A stretch of 64,000 bases of DNA, from positions 1,860,001-1,924,000 of the forward strand of contig CP099429.1 in the NCBI GenBank assembly GCA_024114885.1. Reading direction: 5' to 3'. How positions within the stretch are numbered: the first letter of the stretch is position 1; each line of letters starts with the position of its first letter. Shown piece after piece: positions 49,460 to 61,430 of this stretch. The translations under genes and the position numbers were made by a program. Source of the stretch: Septoria linicola. Lineage: Eukaryota; Ascomycota; Dothideomycetes; Mycosphaerellales; Mycosphaerellaceae. The notes under the pieces were generated by a model. That model saw nothing but the letters and a program-made list of their open reading frames with translations, was not told where the DNA came from and searched no databases.

Positions 49460-52400
49460 TATAGTAAGAGGAAGGCTCTTAAGAAGGTAGAGGAAAAGAA
49501 ATCTCCTAAAGACCTCGCTTAGAAAGATAAAGAAGGTTAGTATATCGAGCTCTACCTTCTATATAGGGAGATTAAGAGAAAAGAGGGTATATTAGAAGAA
49601 TTCGAAAAGGAAGATAGTAGTATATAGGTTTAGGTACTATTAGATCCTTCTAAGTTAAAGAGAAACTCTATAAACGTTATTATCGACAACCTACTAAGCT
49701 TGTCTTAAGAGGAGGATATTTAGGCTAAGTACGCTATTAAGCTATCTACTAGTACGCTAGGCTCTACTAACTATAGTAGAGCGACTTATTAATACTAGTA
49801 TAAGGTAATCGGCGAGTTCTAGTCCAAGATTAAGGCGCTAGACAAACTTATAGCTATATAAGTATATAGCGATAGCGTAAGTCTTCCTATCTATTAGAAA
49901 CTCCTATCTACTAATATAATATAGAGCTCCCTTTTTACGACACTACGGCTTCGAGGTCTAGCTGTCTTACTTTAGACATTAGTACTAGAAGCCTAAGTTA
50001 AGGTATATCTACTAGCTGTCTTAAGCGCCGACTATATTTGCCGACTATATACTAATTAACTATAGTCGTATATTACTAATAGCGTTTTGCCTATACTTTA
50101 CGATATCTTTTAGACAGAATACTAGGCTATACTATGTAATATTCTTAGCTAGAAGCCCTCCTTCGTTAATTACTTCTTAATCCTTATCGAGTATCTTAGA
50201 TAGCTAATTCCTACTAACTACGATTAGAATACCTATAGATTCTCTATACCTACTATATCTATATAGTAGAGACAAAACGCGAAGCTTACCTATAGTATAT
50301 TTAACAAACAATATATACTTGATAAGGAAGAGACTTTGCTCGAAGCTATAGTCGAGAGTCTAGTTCAAGCTAGATTTAAGAGCAAGCGGGCTAGTATTAG
50401 CTTTTCGTCTATTATTATAGATCTAATAGATCCTAGCGTACTTAATCTAGAGATTAGTACCGAGTTCTTAACTAGTCTATCGTTAGCGGACAAGAGGCTT
50501 CACTACGTCTAATTAGTATAATTTAGGCTTCTCTACGAGTAAGAACTACTATAGACGTCGTACTAGAGTAAAGTTATAGCGTATTTTATAGATAGTCTAG
50601 AGCTCCCCTCTTTCTTACTTTTATAATTTAGTCTACCTTTATCTTCTTTAACTCTTCTAGTTTTAATACTACTACCTATAAACACGCTACCTTTATAGCG
50701 AAATCTATCGCTAGCTACTAGAGGACTTAGGTCTAGTACTCGACTAAGATAACGATATCAAGACAGCGTTTTTAGAGACTCTTTATAATTCGAATCTAGT
50801 CCGATAGCACTCTCTACGCTACGATATATAGTATTAGAGCGGAGCTCTAGTAGACTACCTACTACCTCTAAAATTCTAATTAATATACCTACGTCTTCTC
50901 TAGACTAGACTCAAGTAAATAGGGTATATCTATAGTAGAAAGAGTATAAAACGGACTTTAGAGACTAGTATATACGACGATAGTAGGAGGTACAAGGTCG
51001 CTATAAGTATAAGTTTAGGATATAAAAGACTATACCTATTAAATAGAAGAGTACTCGTTCCTCCTAGGTCTAGAAGTTTTTCGACTAGAGGATTAATATC
51101 GAGGATACCTCGCTAAAAGTAGTCTACCGAGGTTACGAGACCTCTTTAGCCTATCTAGGCCTCTATATTAGTATAAGTAGTCTTAGTTCTTACCTTTGAA
51201 CTAAGAAGTACGTATAGGTATTTAAGAGAAAGAGGATACTACTAGAGTATATCTAGTAGTATAAAGACTATTATATAAGTTCCTACCGACTACGTTTACC
51301 GACTACGTTATTAAGCTTATATAGTTAGGCTCGAAATCGTAAGGGTTACCTCGGCGACCTAGACCTAAGTATTAATAACTTCCCTATAGTATCTACGTAA
51401 ATAATTGTAGTATATAGCCTACTACTTAATTTCTTCAAGAATCCTATAGTCCGCTATATATATATATACCTTAACCCCGGTCTCGAAATACTTTTCTACT
51501 CTAGTAAGACGATTAAGGCTCTTCTTCGAGAGGTCTAAGAGAGGTCCGAGGAAGATCTAAAGGCTATACTAGCTAGAACCTCTAAGGTTACTATTATAGT
51601 CGACGGCTAGTAGTCTAGCAGTATAAAAGCTTTATTCCTTACTATCCGTGCCTACTAGATCGACGCTAAATAGGTATAGTACGAGGCGATATTAGACTTT
51701 CCCTACGTTACTAGTAGATATACTAGAGAGCGACTTTCGAAATTACTCTTTAATATATTATAAAGGTTTAGCCTCGGAGACCGACTAATCGCTCTTATAT
51801 ACGATAACGCTAGAAATAATAGTATACTCTATAGGTCTATATACGTCTTACTAGTATCTATTCGATTAGTACTAACGTAAGCTAGTATTAAGGCTATCGG
51901 CCTTTACTTAATAGAGTATAGCGTAAAAATCGTAAAGCCTTCTATTTCGATCGAAGAGCTCGTAGAGCTAGTAGTACTAGATATTTAACTAGACGAGGCA
52001 AATCTCTTCTCTAATATTAAGGCTATTAAGCCTACTACGCTAGCTACGATTCTAGAACGGTTTCTATATTTTACTTACGTAATATAGCTTACTATAAAGG
52101 CCTTTTTTATATAACTATAAATAATGCCGATTAACGATCTATAAGAGTTTTAGGACGATAAGAAAGATTAACGAGCTCTAGAAAGGTTTTAAAAGACTAA
52201 TATAGTAGCTTCTCTTAAAGGACTACCTAAACTTTTATTTAAGATATATCGTAGTTACGGTCGACGATTATAGTCGGCAAGTATAGTCGGCGCTTATTAA
52301 TCGTCCTAGGTCCGTAGGTTTATAGTATAGGTAAACTCTAGTTCTTAGCGTTTCGAGAGCTTTATAGATCTCTAAAGGGAGCGTCTAAAGAATCTATATC

Positions 52401-53650
52401 CCTATCCGAAGGCTTACGTACGCTAGTAAAAGTATCTTATAACGAGACTACTACGAGTAATATAAGACGTAAGGACCCGTTAGAGCTCGACTACGATAAT
52501 ACTATCTCGCTTTAGTCGACTACGCGACTTCATCGATAAATTTATTAAGCGTTAGTCGCTACCGACACTTATACTATCTAATACCGACTAGTAACGGTTA
52601 GAATACCTTACGTCTCTAACTATACTCTTCGCTTAAACTACTACCTACGTCGGTACGACAAAGGGCCCTAGCCTCTATCTAGTCCTTAGCTACTATAACT
52701 CTCTTTTCGATATTCTAGACAAAGTAGATAAGAAACTTAAGTATAAGAAAGAGGCTTAGAAGGTCTTACTCTATAAGGTACTAGACAAAGCGTATACTAA
52801 GCTCTTTTAATATTACTAACGGACCTAGTAACGGTTTAGAGACTACTACGGTATAGTAGTACTACTATACCCTATAATTAAGAGTATGTTCTAGAAGCGA
52901 GGCGCTTTTAATAACGATAGTTCGGAAGATCTCTACTAGAGCAAATTACGCGTAGAGTAGTTAAAGTATTATAAAGCTTCATCTAGTACTATATAAGCTT
53001 CGAAACGGTAGCCTCGAGGTATATAAAGCTTCTTAACCTCCTTCGCTATAGGGATCGATAGCGACGATAATAAAGCTTAACTAGTACTAGACGTAGCCTC
53101 CTTAGTCGAGCCTAATAACGAACTAGAGCGCTATCGGAAAGTAGACTTCTTATATATAGAAGGAATAGATCCTATAGATATATAGCTAGCTCTTACTAAT
53201 ATATTCCCTACTATATCGAAAATAGCCTAGGATATTCTATATATTCTAGTAGTAGGCACTAGATACGAACGAGATTTTAGTATTATACGTTATTAGAACC
53301 GCTATAATCGGACATATAATCTAGATACCTTTACGTATATTATACTATTACGATATCGATATCGCGATTATAAGTATAATATAAGAGTAGTACTTACTAT
53401 AGAAGTATCTACTCTTTGTCCTAATTTAGAACTTACTTATAATTAGATAGAGGTAGTCGAGGAGTAGAACAAGGAGGTTGAAAACGAAATCAAGGCTCTT
53501 TTAAAGTTTAATAGTATTAGCGATAATAAAGAGGTTACAAAGGTAGATAAATTATAGCGTCGAAGTACGCGAAAGCGTAATACGCTCTATAGGGAAGCTT
53601 TAAGAGCTAGAACGTAGCTACCGACTACGTCTACCGACTATATATATTAT
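49460..53650 (+). pseudogene. hAT transposase (RIP-broken)
   Basis: One frame (phase of 49,463, 51,800 and 53,204) is sense-like over about 4.2 kb with TAG/TAA stops only. hAT landmarks: a DDE-region block LIALIYDNARNN near 51,790-51,820, corresponding to the family TTDNASNN motif; and the C-terminal dimerisation block FPTISKIAQDILYILVVGTR then YERDFSI near 53,204-53,285, corresponding to YP-x-LA-x-D-x-L-x-I-P...ER-x-FS. The roughly 1,400-codon length exceeds ordinary hAT transposases, so the first part may be a fused or separate domain. Confidence 0.85.
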
Positions 53651-53922
53651 AAACTTAAGTCGACGTCAGATTAGCCTATCCGTTCCGCTTATTACTATTA
53701 TCCCTCTCTCTGTCTTTACTACTCTATTATATACTTCCTTTTATAGTCGATACTAACTAGAATAATTCTTCTTCGTAGTTATACTTAAAACCTATATTAT
53801 ACCTATTTTTTGTTCGCCTAACCTATCTAAGTATAGAGTAGGTATTTGTACTATACCTATTACTATCTTCTATAGGTAGGCTAAGACCTAGCCTAACCTA
53901 TATACTAACCCGTTTCGGCCTA

Positions 53923-53938
53923 CCTATTCCGACGTCTA
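53923..53938 (-). repeat. right terminal inverted repeat of hAT-2
   Basis: CCTATTCCGACGTCTA, reverse complement of the left end, followed at once by the ATTTAGGC duplication and then by hAT-1 continuing in register. Confidence 0.93.
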
Positions 53939-54738
53939 ATTTAGGCTTCTCTATAAGTAAGAACTACTATAGACGTCGTACTAGGGTAAAGTTATAGTAT
54001 GTTTTATAGATAGTCTAGAGCTCTCCTCTTTCTTACTTTTATAATTTAGTCTATCTTTATCTTCTTTAACTCTTCTAGTTTTAATACTACTATCTATAAA
54101 CACGCTACCTTTATAGCGAAATCTATCGCTAGCTACTAGAGAACTTAGGTCTAGTACTCGACTAAGATAACGATATTAAGATAGCGTTTTTAGAGACTCT
54201 TTATAATTCGAATCTAGTCCGATAGTACCCTCTACGCTACGATATATAGTATTAGAGTAGAGCTCTAGTAGACTACCTACTACTTCTAAAATTCTAATTA
54301 ATATACCTATATCTTCTCTAGACTAGACTTAAGTAAATAGGGTATATCTATAGTAGAAAGAGTATAAAACGGACTTTAAAGACTAGTATATACGACGATA
54401 GTAGAAGGTATAAGGTCGCTATAAGTATAAGTTTAGAATATAAAAGACTATACCTATTAAATAGAAGAGTACTCGTTTCTTCTAGATCTAGAAGTTTTTC
54501 GACTAGAGGATTAATATCGAGGATATCTCGCTAAAAGTAGTCTACTAAGGTTACGAGACCTCTTTAGCCTATCCGAGCCTCTATATTAGTATAAGTAGTC
54601 TTAGTTCTTACCTTCGAACTAAGAAGTACGTATAGGTATTTAAGAGAAAGGAGATACTACTAGAGTATATCTAGTAGTATAAAGACTATTATATAAGTTC
54701 CTACCGACTACGTTTACTAACTATATTATTAAGCTTAT

Positions 54739-57300
54739 TATAAAAAGGGTATATAGTAATATATAGAGCGCCCTTCTAATAAGACTATTAGAGTGTCGTA
54801 AGACTAATTCTTGCCTCCTTTTAGATATATACGCGTACTATAATTATACCGTACGCTAAGCCTACGAGCCTAAGGTAGGTCTTAGCCTTCGACCTTACCT
54901 AGCTCTTATAACTATCTCCTCTCTCTAAGAGAGCTACTCTTAACGACAACCCTTACTTTATAGGTTATATTCTAGGCTTCCTATTTAGTCTTTATAATAT
55001 ACTTTATATATTCTACGTCTATTATATCTCTAACGCGTTATACCTACGAACTTTTAGCGTATTATATAAATTCGCGCTACGAAGTAAAGAGTTACTATAC
55101 GTATTACGTTTACGTAGTAATATATTCCTTACTATAGCGACTACGATTCGTAGCTCGAGCGTATTCTTAAAAACTCTTCTAACTCTCTCTTAGACTTTCT
55201 CTCTACGTATATAATATTTTCTATATCCTTAGTAAAGCTAGTATCTCTATACGATTACTATACTACTAACGTAAGTATAATACTACTAAAACGTACTAGA
55301 GTTATAGTCCCGAACCGCCTACTCTATACTATCGATAATATTAGAGGACGAGGAGATATAGATATCTACCTCTACTATATTAAGTATACCTACGACAGTA
55401 TAGCTCTTCGAATACTCCTTAACTATACTTTACCTACTAATAGACTACGTATAGACGACGAGCTAGCGTACGATAGGGTAATAAAGCCTAGTTAGAAGGT
55501 TAAGTACTAGCGCTATAAGCGCTAGTACTACGCCTATAAGTAGATTACTAATAGAAACCTTAAGCGGTAGGCGCGCTACGTACTATACTACTACGAGTAG
55601 CTAGAGACCCTCTCTAAGGGCGTACGTAAAGAGTAGATAAAGCGCTACCTAAAGAGCTTCTATACTTCTATTAAGACTACTAAGAGGGTCTTTACTAGTA
55701 ATAAGGGTAAAGCTATTAGTAGCTAGGATACGCTACGTAAGGCGAGCGCGCTCGCCTCGTAGGCGACTAGTACGATATCTATCGCTACTCTAGTAGAGAC
55801 CTAGCGCTAGTCTAACTTTATAGTAGCTATATTTAAGCTATAGTACGAGGTATACCTACTTTTCCTATACGATCCTCGTACGATACTAATACTCTTCGTA
55901 GACTAACTATATAGTAGGCGCCTCTAACGATACCCTAGACGCTACTATAGAGGTAGCCTATCTCGAGAATAGTAACTAGGAGAAGAGTAACCTCTTAGAG
56001 GACGCTATATCTAACGAGAAGATAGAGGTAGAAGAGGATAAGGATAAGGACGTAGAGAGCGTTACTAGTAGTAGAAACGCTAGCGACGACGCGCTCTCTA
56101 TAGACGATAAATAAGCGTTTCGCTCGCTACCTATCTACGCCTCTTTTACTCTACTCGCGCCTATATAGGCTATAGTTAGATTCTTGCTTCTTACCTATAG
56201 GTACTATACGACCTACTTAGTAGGCGTATATAAATAATATAGTTTACGCTTCGATATATCCTAAATACCTTAGTAATTTTCTTACTCTCTTAAATTTAAA
56301 GTTTGCCTCTATATATAGGTTTAGCGCTTAGTACTTAGTTTCGCCGTATTAGTACCTTAGCGTATTAGCGCCTTAGCGCTTCTATCTTACTACGCGCCTA
56401 CTTACGCGCTACGCTTCGAATACGTCTAGTACTATATAGCTACTAATATATATTTATTTAGGTTTCTACTAGTCGTACTCTTTAGGCTAGCCCTACTAGC
56501 AGATTAAGTACTAGCGTACGCTCTTCCTTACTCGAGTTCTAAGAATCTTCTTAACTTCCTATTTACTCTAGTAGTCCGCGAGTAGTATACTCTCTACCTA
56601 CGTCTCGCTACTCTTCTAAGGTTCTAGAAGCGATATATAAAATACGTTATAGATAAGAGCGTCTAGTAGTAGGGCTAAGTAGTACGCCTACTTCTCTACT
56701 ACGTTAATTACCTTAAAAGACCTAGTAAACTCTAGAGGATATCTTCGAGTTTAGGCTTAGACATTCCTACGTACTTCTTATTAAGAAATATATATCTCTA
56801 TACTCTACGTAAATAGAGCTCTCAAACGTACTCTTCTATTTGTCTCTACGACGTAGTATTATTATATAACTACGTCGCGTAGTCGGTAGCTTTTAGCGTC
56901 GTAATTAGGTCCAAGTATAATAAAGGGTCGATTACGCTCTAGAATAATATAGTAACGTCGTATACCGGATACTTCTTATTAAGAAATATATATCTCTATA
57001 CTCTACGTATATAGAGCTCTTAAACGTACTTCTCTATTTGTCTCTACGACGTAGTATTATTATATAACTACGTTGCGTAGTCGGTAGCTTTTAGCGTCGC
57101 AATTAGGTCTAAGTATAATAAAGGGTCGATTACGCTCTAGAATAATATAGTAACGTCGTATACTAGATACTTTTTATTAAGAAATATATATCTCTATACT
57201 CTACGTATATAGAGCTCTTAAACGTACTCTTTTATTTATCTCTACGACGTAGTACTATTATGTAACTACGTCGCGTAGTCGGTAGCTTTTAGCGTCGTAA
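54739..57300. mobile_element. RIPped element of unknown class interrupting hAT-1
   Basis: Unrelated sequence (starting TATAAAAAGGG) replaces hAT-1 here. A + frame in the phase of 55,496 is sense-like from about 55,330 to 55,850: RIDDELAYDRVIKPS, KRYLKSFYTSIKTTKRVF. Past 56,000 there is an acidic block (EVEEDKDKDVESVTSS). No transposase, polymerase or integrase motif is recognised and no terminal repeat was found within the window, so it may end beyond 64,000. Confidence 0.55.
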
Positions 57301-57335
57301 TCGGGTCTAAGTATAATAAAGAGTCTAGGTATAAT
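56772..57335. repeat. 198-bp tandem repeat, about 2.8 units
   Basis: Unit starts at 56,772, 56,970 and 57,168, so the period is exactly 198. Each unit begins TACTTCTTATTAAGAAATAT (C to T in the third) and contains GTCTCTACGACGTAGTA and AAGTATAATAAAG. The third unit merges into the 18-bp array. Confidence 0.93.
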
Positions 57336-57454
57336 AAAGGGCCTAGCTATAATAAATAGCCTAGCTATAATAAAGCGCTTAGCTATAATATAGAGGCTAG
57401 CTATAATAAAGGGTCTAGCTATAATAAAGAGCTCGGCTATAATAAAGAGGCTCT
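57311..57454. repeat. 18-bp tandem repeat, 8 units
   Basis: Units CTATAATAAAGNNNCTAG start at 57311, 57329, 57347, 57365, 57383, 57401, 57419 and 57437, a perfect 18-bp register. The core is the same TATAATAAAG found once per 198-bp unit. Confidence 0.93.
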
Positions 57455-57507
57455 AACTCGTAAGAGCCTTTATTTAGAAGACGACCTCTAGTAGATTAGG
57501 AGAAGTA

Positions 57508-57558
57508 GAATACTTAGCTAGCTAGTAATTAAAACTCCTACTAGCTAGTAGAGTATTC
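57508..57558. repeat. inverted repeat with CTAGCTAG core
   Basis: AGAATACTTAGCTAGCTAGT is followed, after a short loop, by the near-perfect inverse ending TAGAGTATTCT. It could form a hairpin with arms of about 20 bp. Confidence 0.8.
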
Positions 57559-58229
57559 TATATTCTTCTTAGTACTATAAGTAGCTACTCTATATACTTT
57601 AATTAGCCCTTAATACTACCTATACGCCTTCTATAGTAATAGTAAAATTCTTTTAAATCTAGCTATATCGCTACCTATATTTTCTTTTAGGAAGTTAAGG
57701 TCGTATCCTAACTACTACCTTCGAGATATAATATTATTCTAATATATCTCTAAAACGTAGTCGTCTATTATCTTCTAATATCGTAGCTAAAGTAGTATAT
57801 ATACGTCGAGAGCGCGACTAGGAACGATAGTAATAGTTACGTTTATAGCGTACTATATAGAATAGTACTTTAGCCGTAACTACCTATTAGTAATAATAAG
57901 GTAATCTTGTTATCTACTATCTTAATATAATCGTAGAGTAACTAACTCCTACTCTGTCGTCTCTCCGACTCTACGTTCTAGATATTCTACTTCTCGACGA
58001 TCCTAATAACGCGTAGCTTTTAGAAAGCGCCCTTCCTATCGACGACTATAATAATCTCTATAACGGTAAAATATCTAATAAATATAGAGTAGATCTTTAG
58101 TCTAACTTACTAGAAGTACTAGACCTACCTATAGTAGACTCTTCTCTAAGAGATATTAAAGAACTCTTATATAGTCCGATTTCTATATCTAGTAGGGCTA
58201 GTAGTATACTACTAACTCGAGACTCTACT

Positions 58230-61200
58230 AATATATCTTCCTCTATAGACTCCTCGTAGGTTCGAATAGCCGAGTTCGATAATACTATCGTAAGCTCTAG
58301 CGTCGTAAGCCCTAGCGACTAGTTACTAGAGAGTAGTAAAGCTATATATTATATCTATTCTATTAGTATACTAGATAGAGAGAATAAACTAGAAGACGAA
58401 ATATAGGAGACTACGTCGACGACTAGGACTACGCTAATAAATAGAATCGTACCGACGACTATAACTGTACTAACGACTAGAATCGTACTAACGACTAGGA
58501 CTACGCCGACGACTAGGACCGTGCTAACGACTAGAATCCCGCTAACGACTAGGACTAGCCTAATAGCCTAGGTCGCCTTAACGACTAAGATACGACCTAC
58601 TAACCTAACGACGAAGCTAGAAACTACGATCGGTTAGGTAGCGATAATAGTAAGAGTAGCGAAGTTAATAACGATAGCGATAGTAGTAACGTATTATAAG
58701 ACCTATATAAGTATATAGCTAAGAAGCTATATTAGTAGTTATAAGGCGGATTTCATAGATATATATCGGACGATTATAAAATAGAGCGCCTTCGACATTT
58801 AGAGAAAGTAGGCGATATAGACTATTATTCGCTATTAGAAGCCTTTAGAAGCGCCCTATTCCCTTCTCTACTTAGAATACTAACGCGAATTATAGCCGAC
58901 TACCTTCTACGTTATAACGTGCCTCGATAAGAGGAAATGTTTTATAGTATATCCTTATAGCTAAATAGAACAAGACCTCCTCCGAAGTATATATACTTCT
59001 ATAAAGAGTAGACCCTAGCTACTAAAGCTAATATCGCTTTCGATATCGATAGTTTCTTAGGATTTACGTTATATCTTAGTTTCGTACGCTAGGATATTCG
59101 CTACTAGCCTATACTACTTTTAAAGTAGAATATTAGTATAGACCTTTATATCTATACTAATTATTATACCGAGGATCAAGAAGTAGAATAACTACGATCG
59201 TAGTCAAATCTACTCTAGGATATTCTCTACTTCTATCTCGAAAGGATTAAAGAAACGATAGAGATATTAGTTTTTATCCTCTTCCTATATATACCTACTA
59301 CTACTAGGAAATTTATCTCGCTTACTAAGGAACAATATACTCGCTAGCTAGATAGGATCTTCTACTCTACTATCTATATATTCTATAATACCTATTATAC
59401 TTAATATCTTCCTACTACGTATCGATATACCTATATTAATAGTAAGGTATATTAGATCGAGGATCGCTTAGTTAGAGGAGTAGGATATAAAATATAGAGA
59501 GCGATTACCTATTATTTGTACCTAGAATATCTTAGCGAGATATAGAGTAAGATTCTTAAAATTATCGAGGAGGAAGCTAGACTTCGTAACTTCTAAGAGC
59601 CTTAACTATTCTTTTTAGCTAAAGGGACGAAATTATAATTTAAGACAAGTCTTATATATCCTACGTTACTCTATACGATAGAGAACTTTAGAACGTATCT
59701 AGAGTAGGTTCTCGATTTTAACGTTATCTAATACGAACGCCTATTTATTAATATTAGTAAAGAGATTTATACCTAATCCTACTAATTACTAGCTAATAAC
59801 CAAGATCCTTACGACGAGTAAGTATATATCTATATATAGAAACGATACTGTCTTAAGAAGTATCTCGAGTAGATATATAATAGAGAGCCGCCTTAAAGTA
59901 GATAGATATTCTACGAGTAGAATCTACTTTATAAGGCCTATAATCTTACGAGCCTTACTCTACGACGATCGAAACTCTTTAAAGGCGGACTTATCTACTC
60001 TTAGTTCTATAGTTCTATAAAGGAGGTTACTAATTCTTCGAAACTATATCCTTTCTCTAACGACGGATTAGAGGAACTTATATTCGACCTAGTAATCTTT
60101 AAGGCTACTCGGAGCTAGGCTAAAGGCCGCTACTAAGACGTATATATAATTAAACAGTTATACCTATATAGTAAGCGCCGAGCCTACGTAGTACTTATAG
60201 ACTCTCGTAGAAAATCATTTAGACTACGCGAGGAATACTATATTAGTTAGTTAACGTACTATTCGTTATAAACCTAGCTTACCGAAGAAGACTACGTAGA
60301 ACTCGAGCTAATACTTAATAACTACCTATCGTACGTATAGCTAATCGGGACTAAAGAGTACTTATATTTCGTATAGTAGAACTTAAACAAGTTTACTACT
60401 AGGTTCGAGGTCGTCTATACTCGCTATAGAACAAGTGTTATTATATAGGAGCAAACTAAAATAATAGCTATATTCCTCTACTATCTTCGATTCGTAGTTA
60501 GAGGAATAGAACTCTACTACGAATTAGCTCTCTAGTAGAGCTACTACGAACGTATAATAGAGACTAGAGATATAAAGAAGTAGATCGGACTTAGCTTTAG
60601 TAATACTCTACGTAAGTATAGGTACGCTTAGATAGAGCCTCGGTTCGACTAGATAGAACTCTAATTTCATACTAATATTATAGACTATATTCTTTTTAGT
60701 AATAGCGTCCTTCGTTATTAATACCTTCGATATAGTAGTAAAGTTAACGCCTTCTTCGATCTTACGAGGCGTATAGATCTTGCTCGTTAATAGCTTAGCG
60801 AACACTCTAAATACTAGCGTATTTATAGTCAAATTATCTTTTAGCTAGTCTACCTAGTATTTAAGTAGTTCTATAAGAATATCCTCGAAGTAGTTAAATA
60901 CGAGATCAAACCTAGAATACGATAAACTACTCTAGAGAGTAAGCTTAGCTAGTCTATAGAATACTTTAAGGAGATTATAAACGATAAAATCTACCTTATT
61001 ATAGGAAACTATAGCGACTTCAAGCTTATATAGTCTCTAGTTAGCTTCCTATTCGACTTTAATAATAGTATTCGTCGTAAGTATTAGGAAGTAAAGCTAT
61101 ATCGAGTTCTATATTAAAGGATATATACTAGTATATCGACACTTAATAATAGTACTACTCTTAAGTATAAGTTTTAGTAACGTTTAAAAGGCTACCTATT

Positions 61201-61430
61201 AGACTACTACTAGATCTTACCTTATTCTACGTATAAGGTTTTAACCTAAACTATAAAGTAGAGTTAGCGAATATAGTATTTAGTCGTCTACTAAGAGATA
61301 TAGAGTACGCCGACATAGATATAGAGCTAGAAGAACTAGTAACCTAGTTAGCCTCTATTACGCCTAGAGTTTATAGACTAGTTAAGAGAAGAATAGGAAG
61401 GATAGCTACGTCTACGTAAGCTTCTAGGTA
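58230..61430 (+). pseudogene. unidentified protein frame, over 1,000 codons, RIP-broken
   Basis: Sense-like throughout except for TAG/TAA. Upstream of about 58,420 the phase is that of 58,323. From about 58,600 to 61,300 it is the phase of 58,745 and 61,004, so the phase appears to change inside the 18-bp minisatellite. Readable blocks include YSLLEAFRSALFPSLLRILT, TYLEQVLDFNVIQYERLFIN, NNQDPYDEQVYIY, LFKGGLIYSQFYSSIKEVT and YPFSNDGLEEL. I do not recognise a transposase or polymerase signature. It resembles large hypothetical proteins found as repeats in fungal genomes, but I cannot name a family. Confidence 0.55.
58419..58599. repeat. 18-bp coding minisatellite, about 10 units
   Basis: ACGACT anchors recur at 58419, 58455, 58473, 58491, 58509, 58527, 58545 and 58581, all multiples of 18 apart, with two degenerate units between. 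The array encodes a six-residue repeat of AND-Q-D/N type in one phase, or TTR-type in another. Confidence 0.9.

Larger units (their letters stand above)
45683..53938 (+). mobile_element. hAT-2, complete 8,256-bp hAT transposon, RIP-inactivated
   Basis: Terminal inverted repeats TAGACGTCGGAATAGG and CCTATTCCGACGTCTA (originally CAGACGTCGG-type ends) are flanked by an 8-bp duplication. It encodes a hAT transposase on the + strand in its right half. Its left 3.7 kb has other degenerate coding sequence. It is about twice the usual length of fungal hAT elements. It inserted into hAT-1, a copy of itself, and preserves the empty sites of the Gypsy, Copia and hAT-2 insertions. Confidence 0.93.
21291..54738 (+). 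mobile_element. hAT-1, hAT-family DNA transposon carrying three nested insertions (right part missing)
   Basis: hAT-1 survives as four pieces: 21291-22632, 35887-39103, 45405-45682 and 53947-54738. They align end to end with hAT-2 positions 45683-47024, 47025-50250, 50251-50528 and 50529-51320. Three of the four have exactly the same length in both copies (1342, 278 and 792 bp). Between them lie a Gypsy element, a Copia element and hAT-2 itself. The left terminus TAGACGTTAGAATAGG matches the hAT-2 terminus after two transitions. The part corresponding to hAT-2 51321-53938, with most of the transposase and the right end, is absent. At 54,738/54,739 homology stops and unrelated sequence begins. 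Confidence 0.9.

Noticed and set aside
56772..57454. CRISPR-like array
   Set aside because: Eukaryotic satellite DNA with direct tandem units and no spacers.
60608..60832. 74-codon minus-strand ORF
   Set aside because: Lies antisense to the long degenerate plus-strand frame; chance opening in RIPped DNA.
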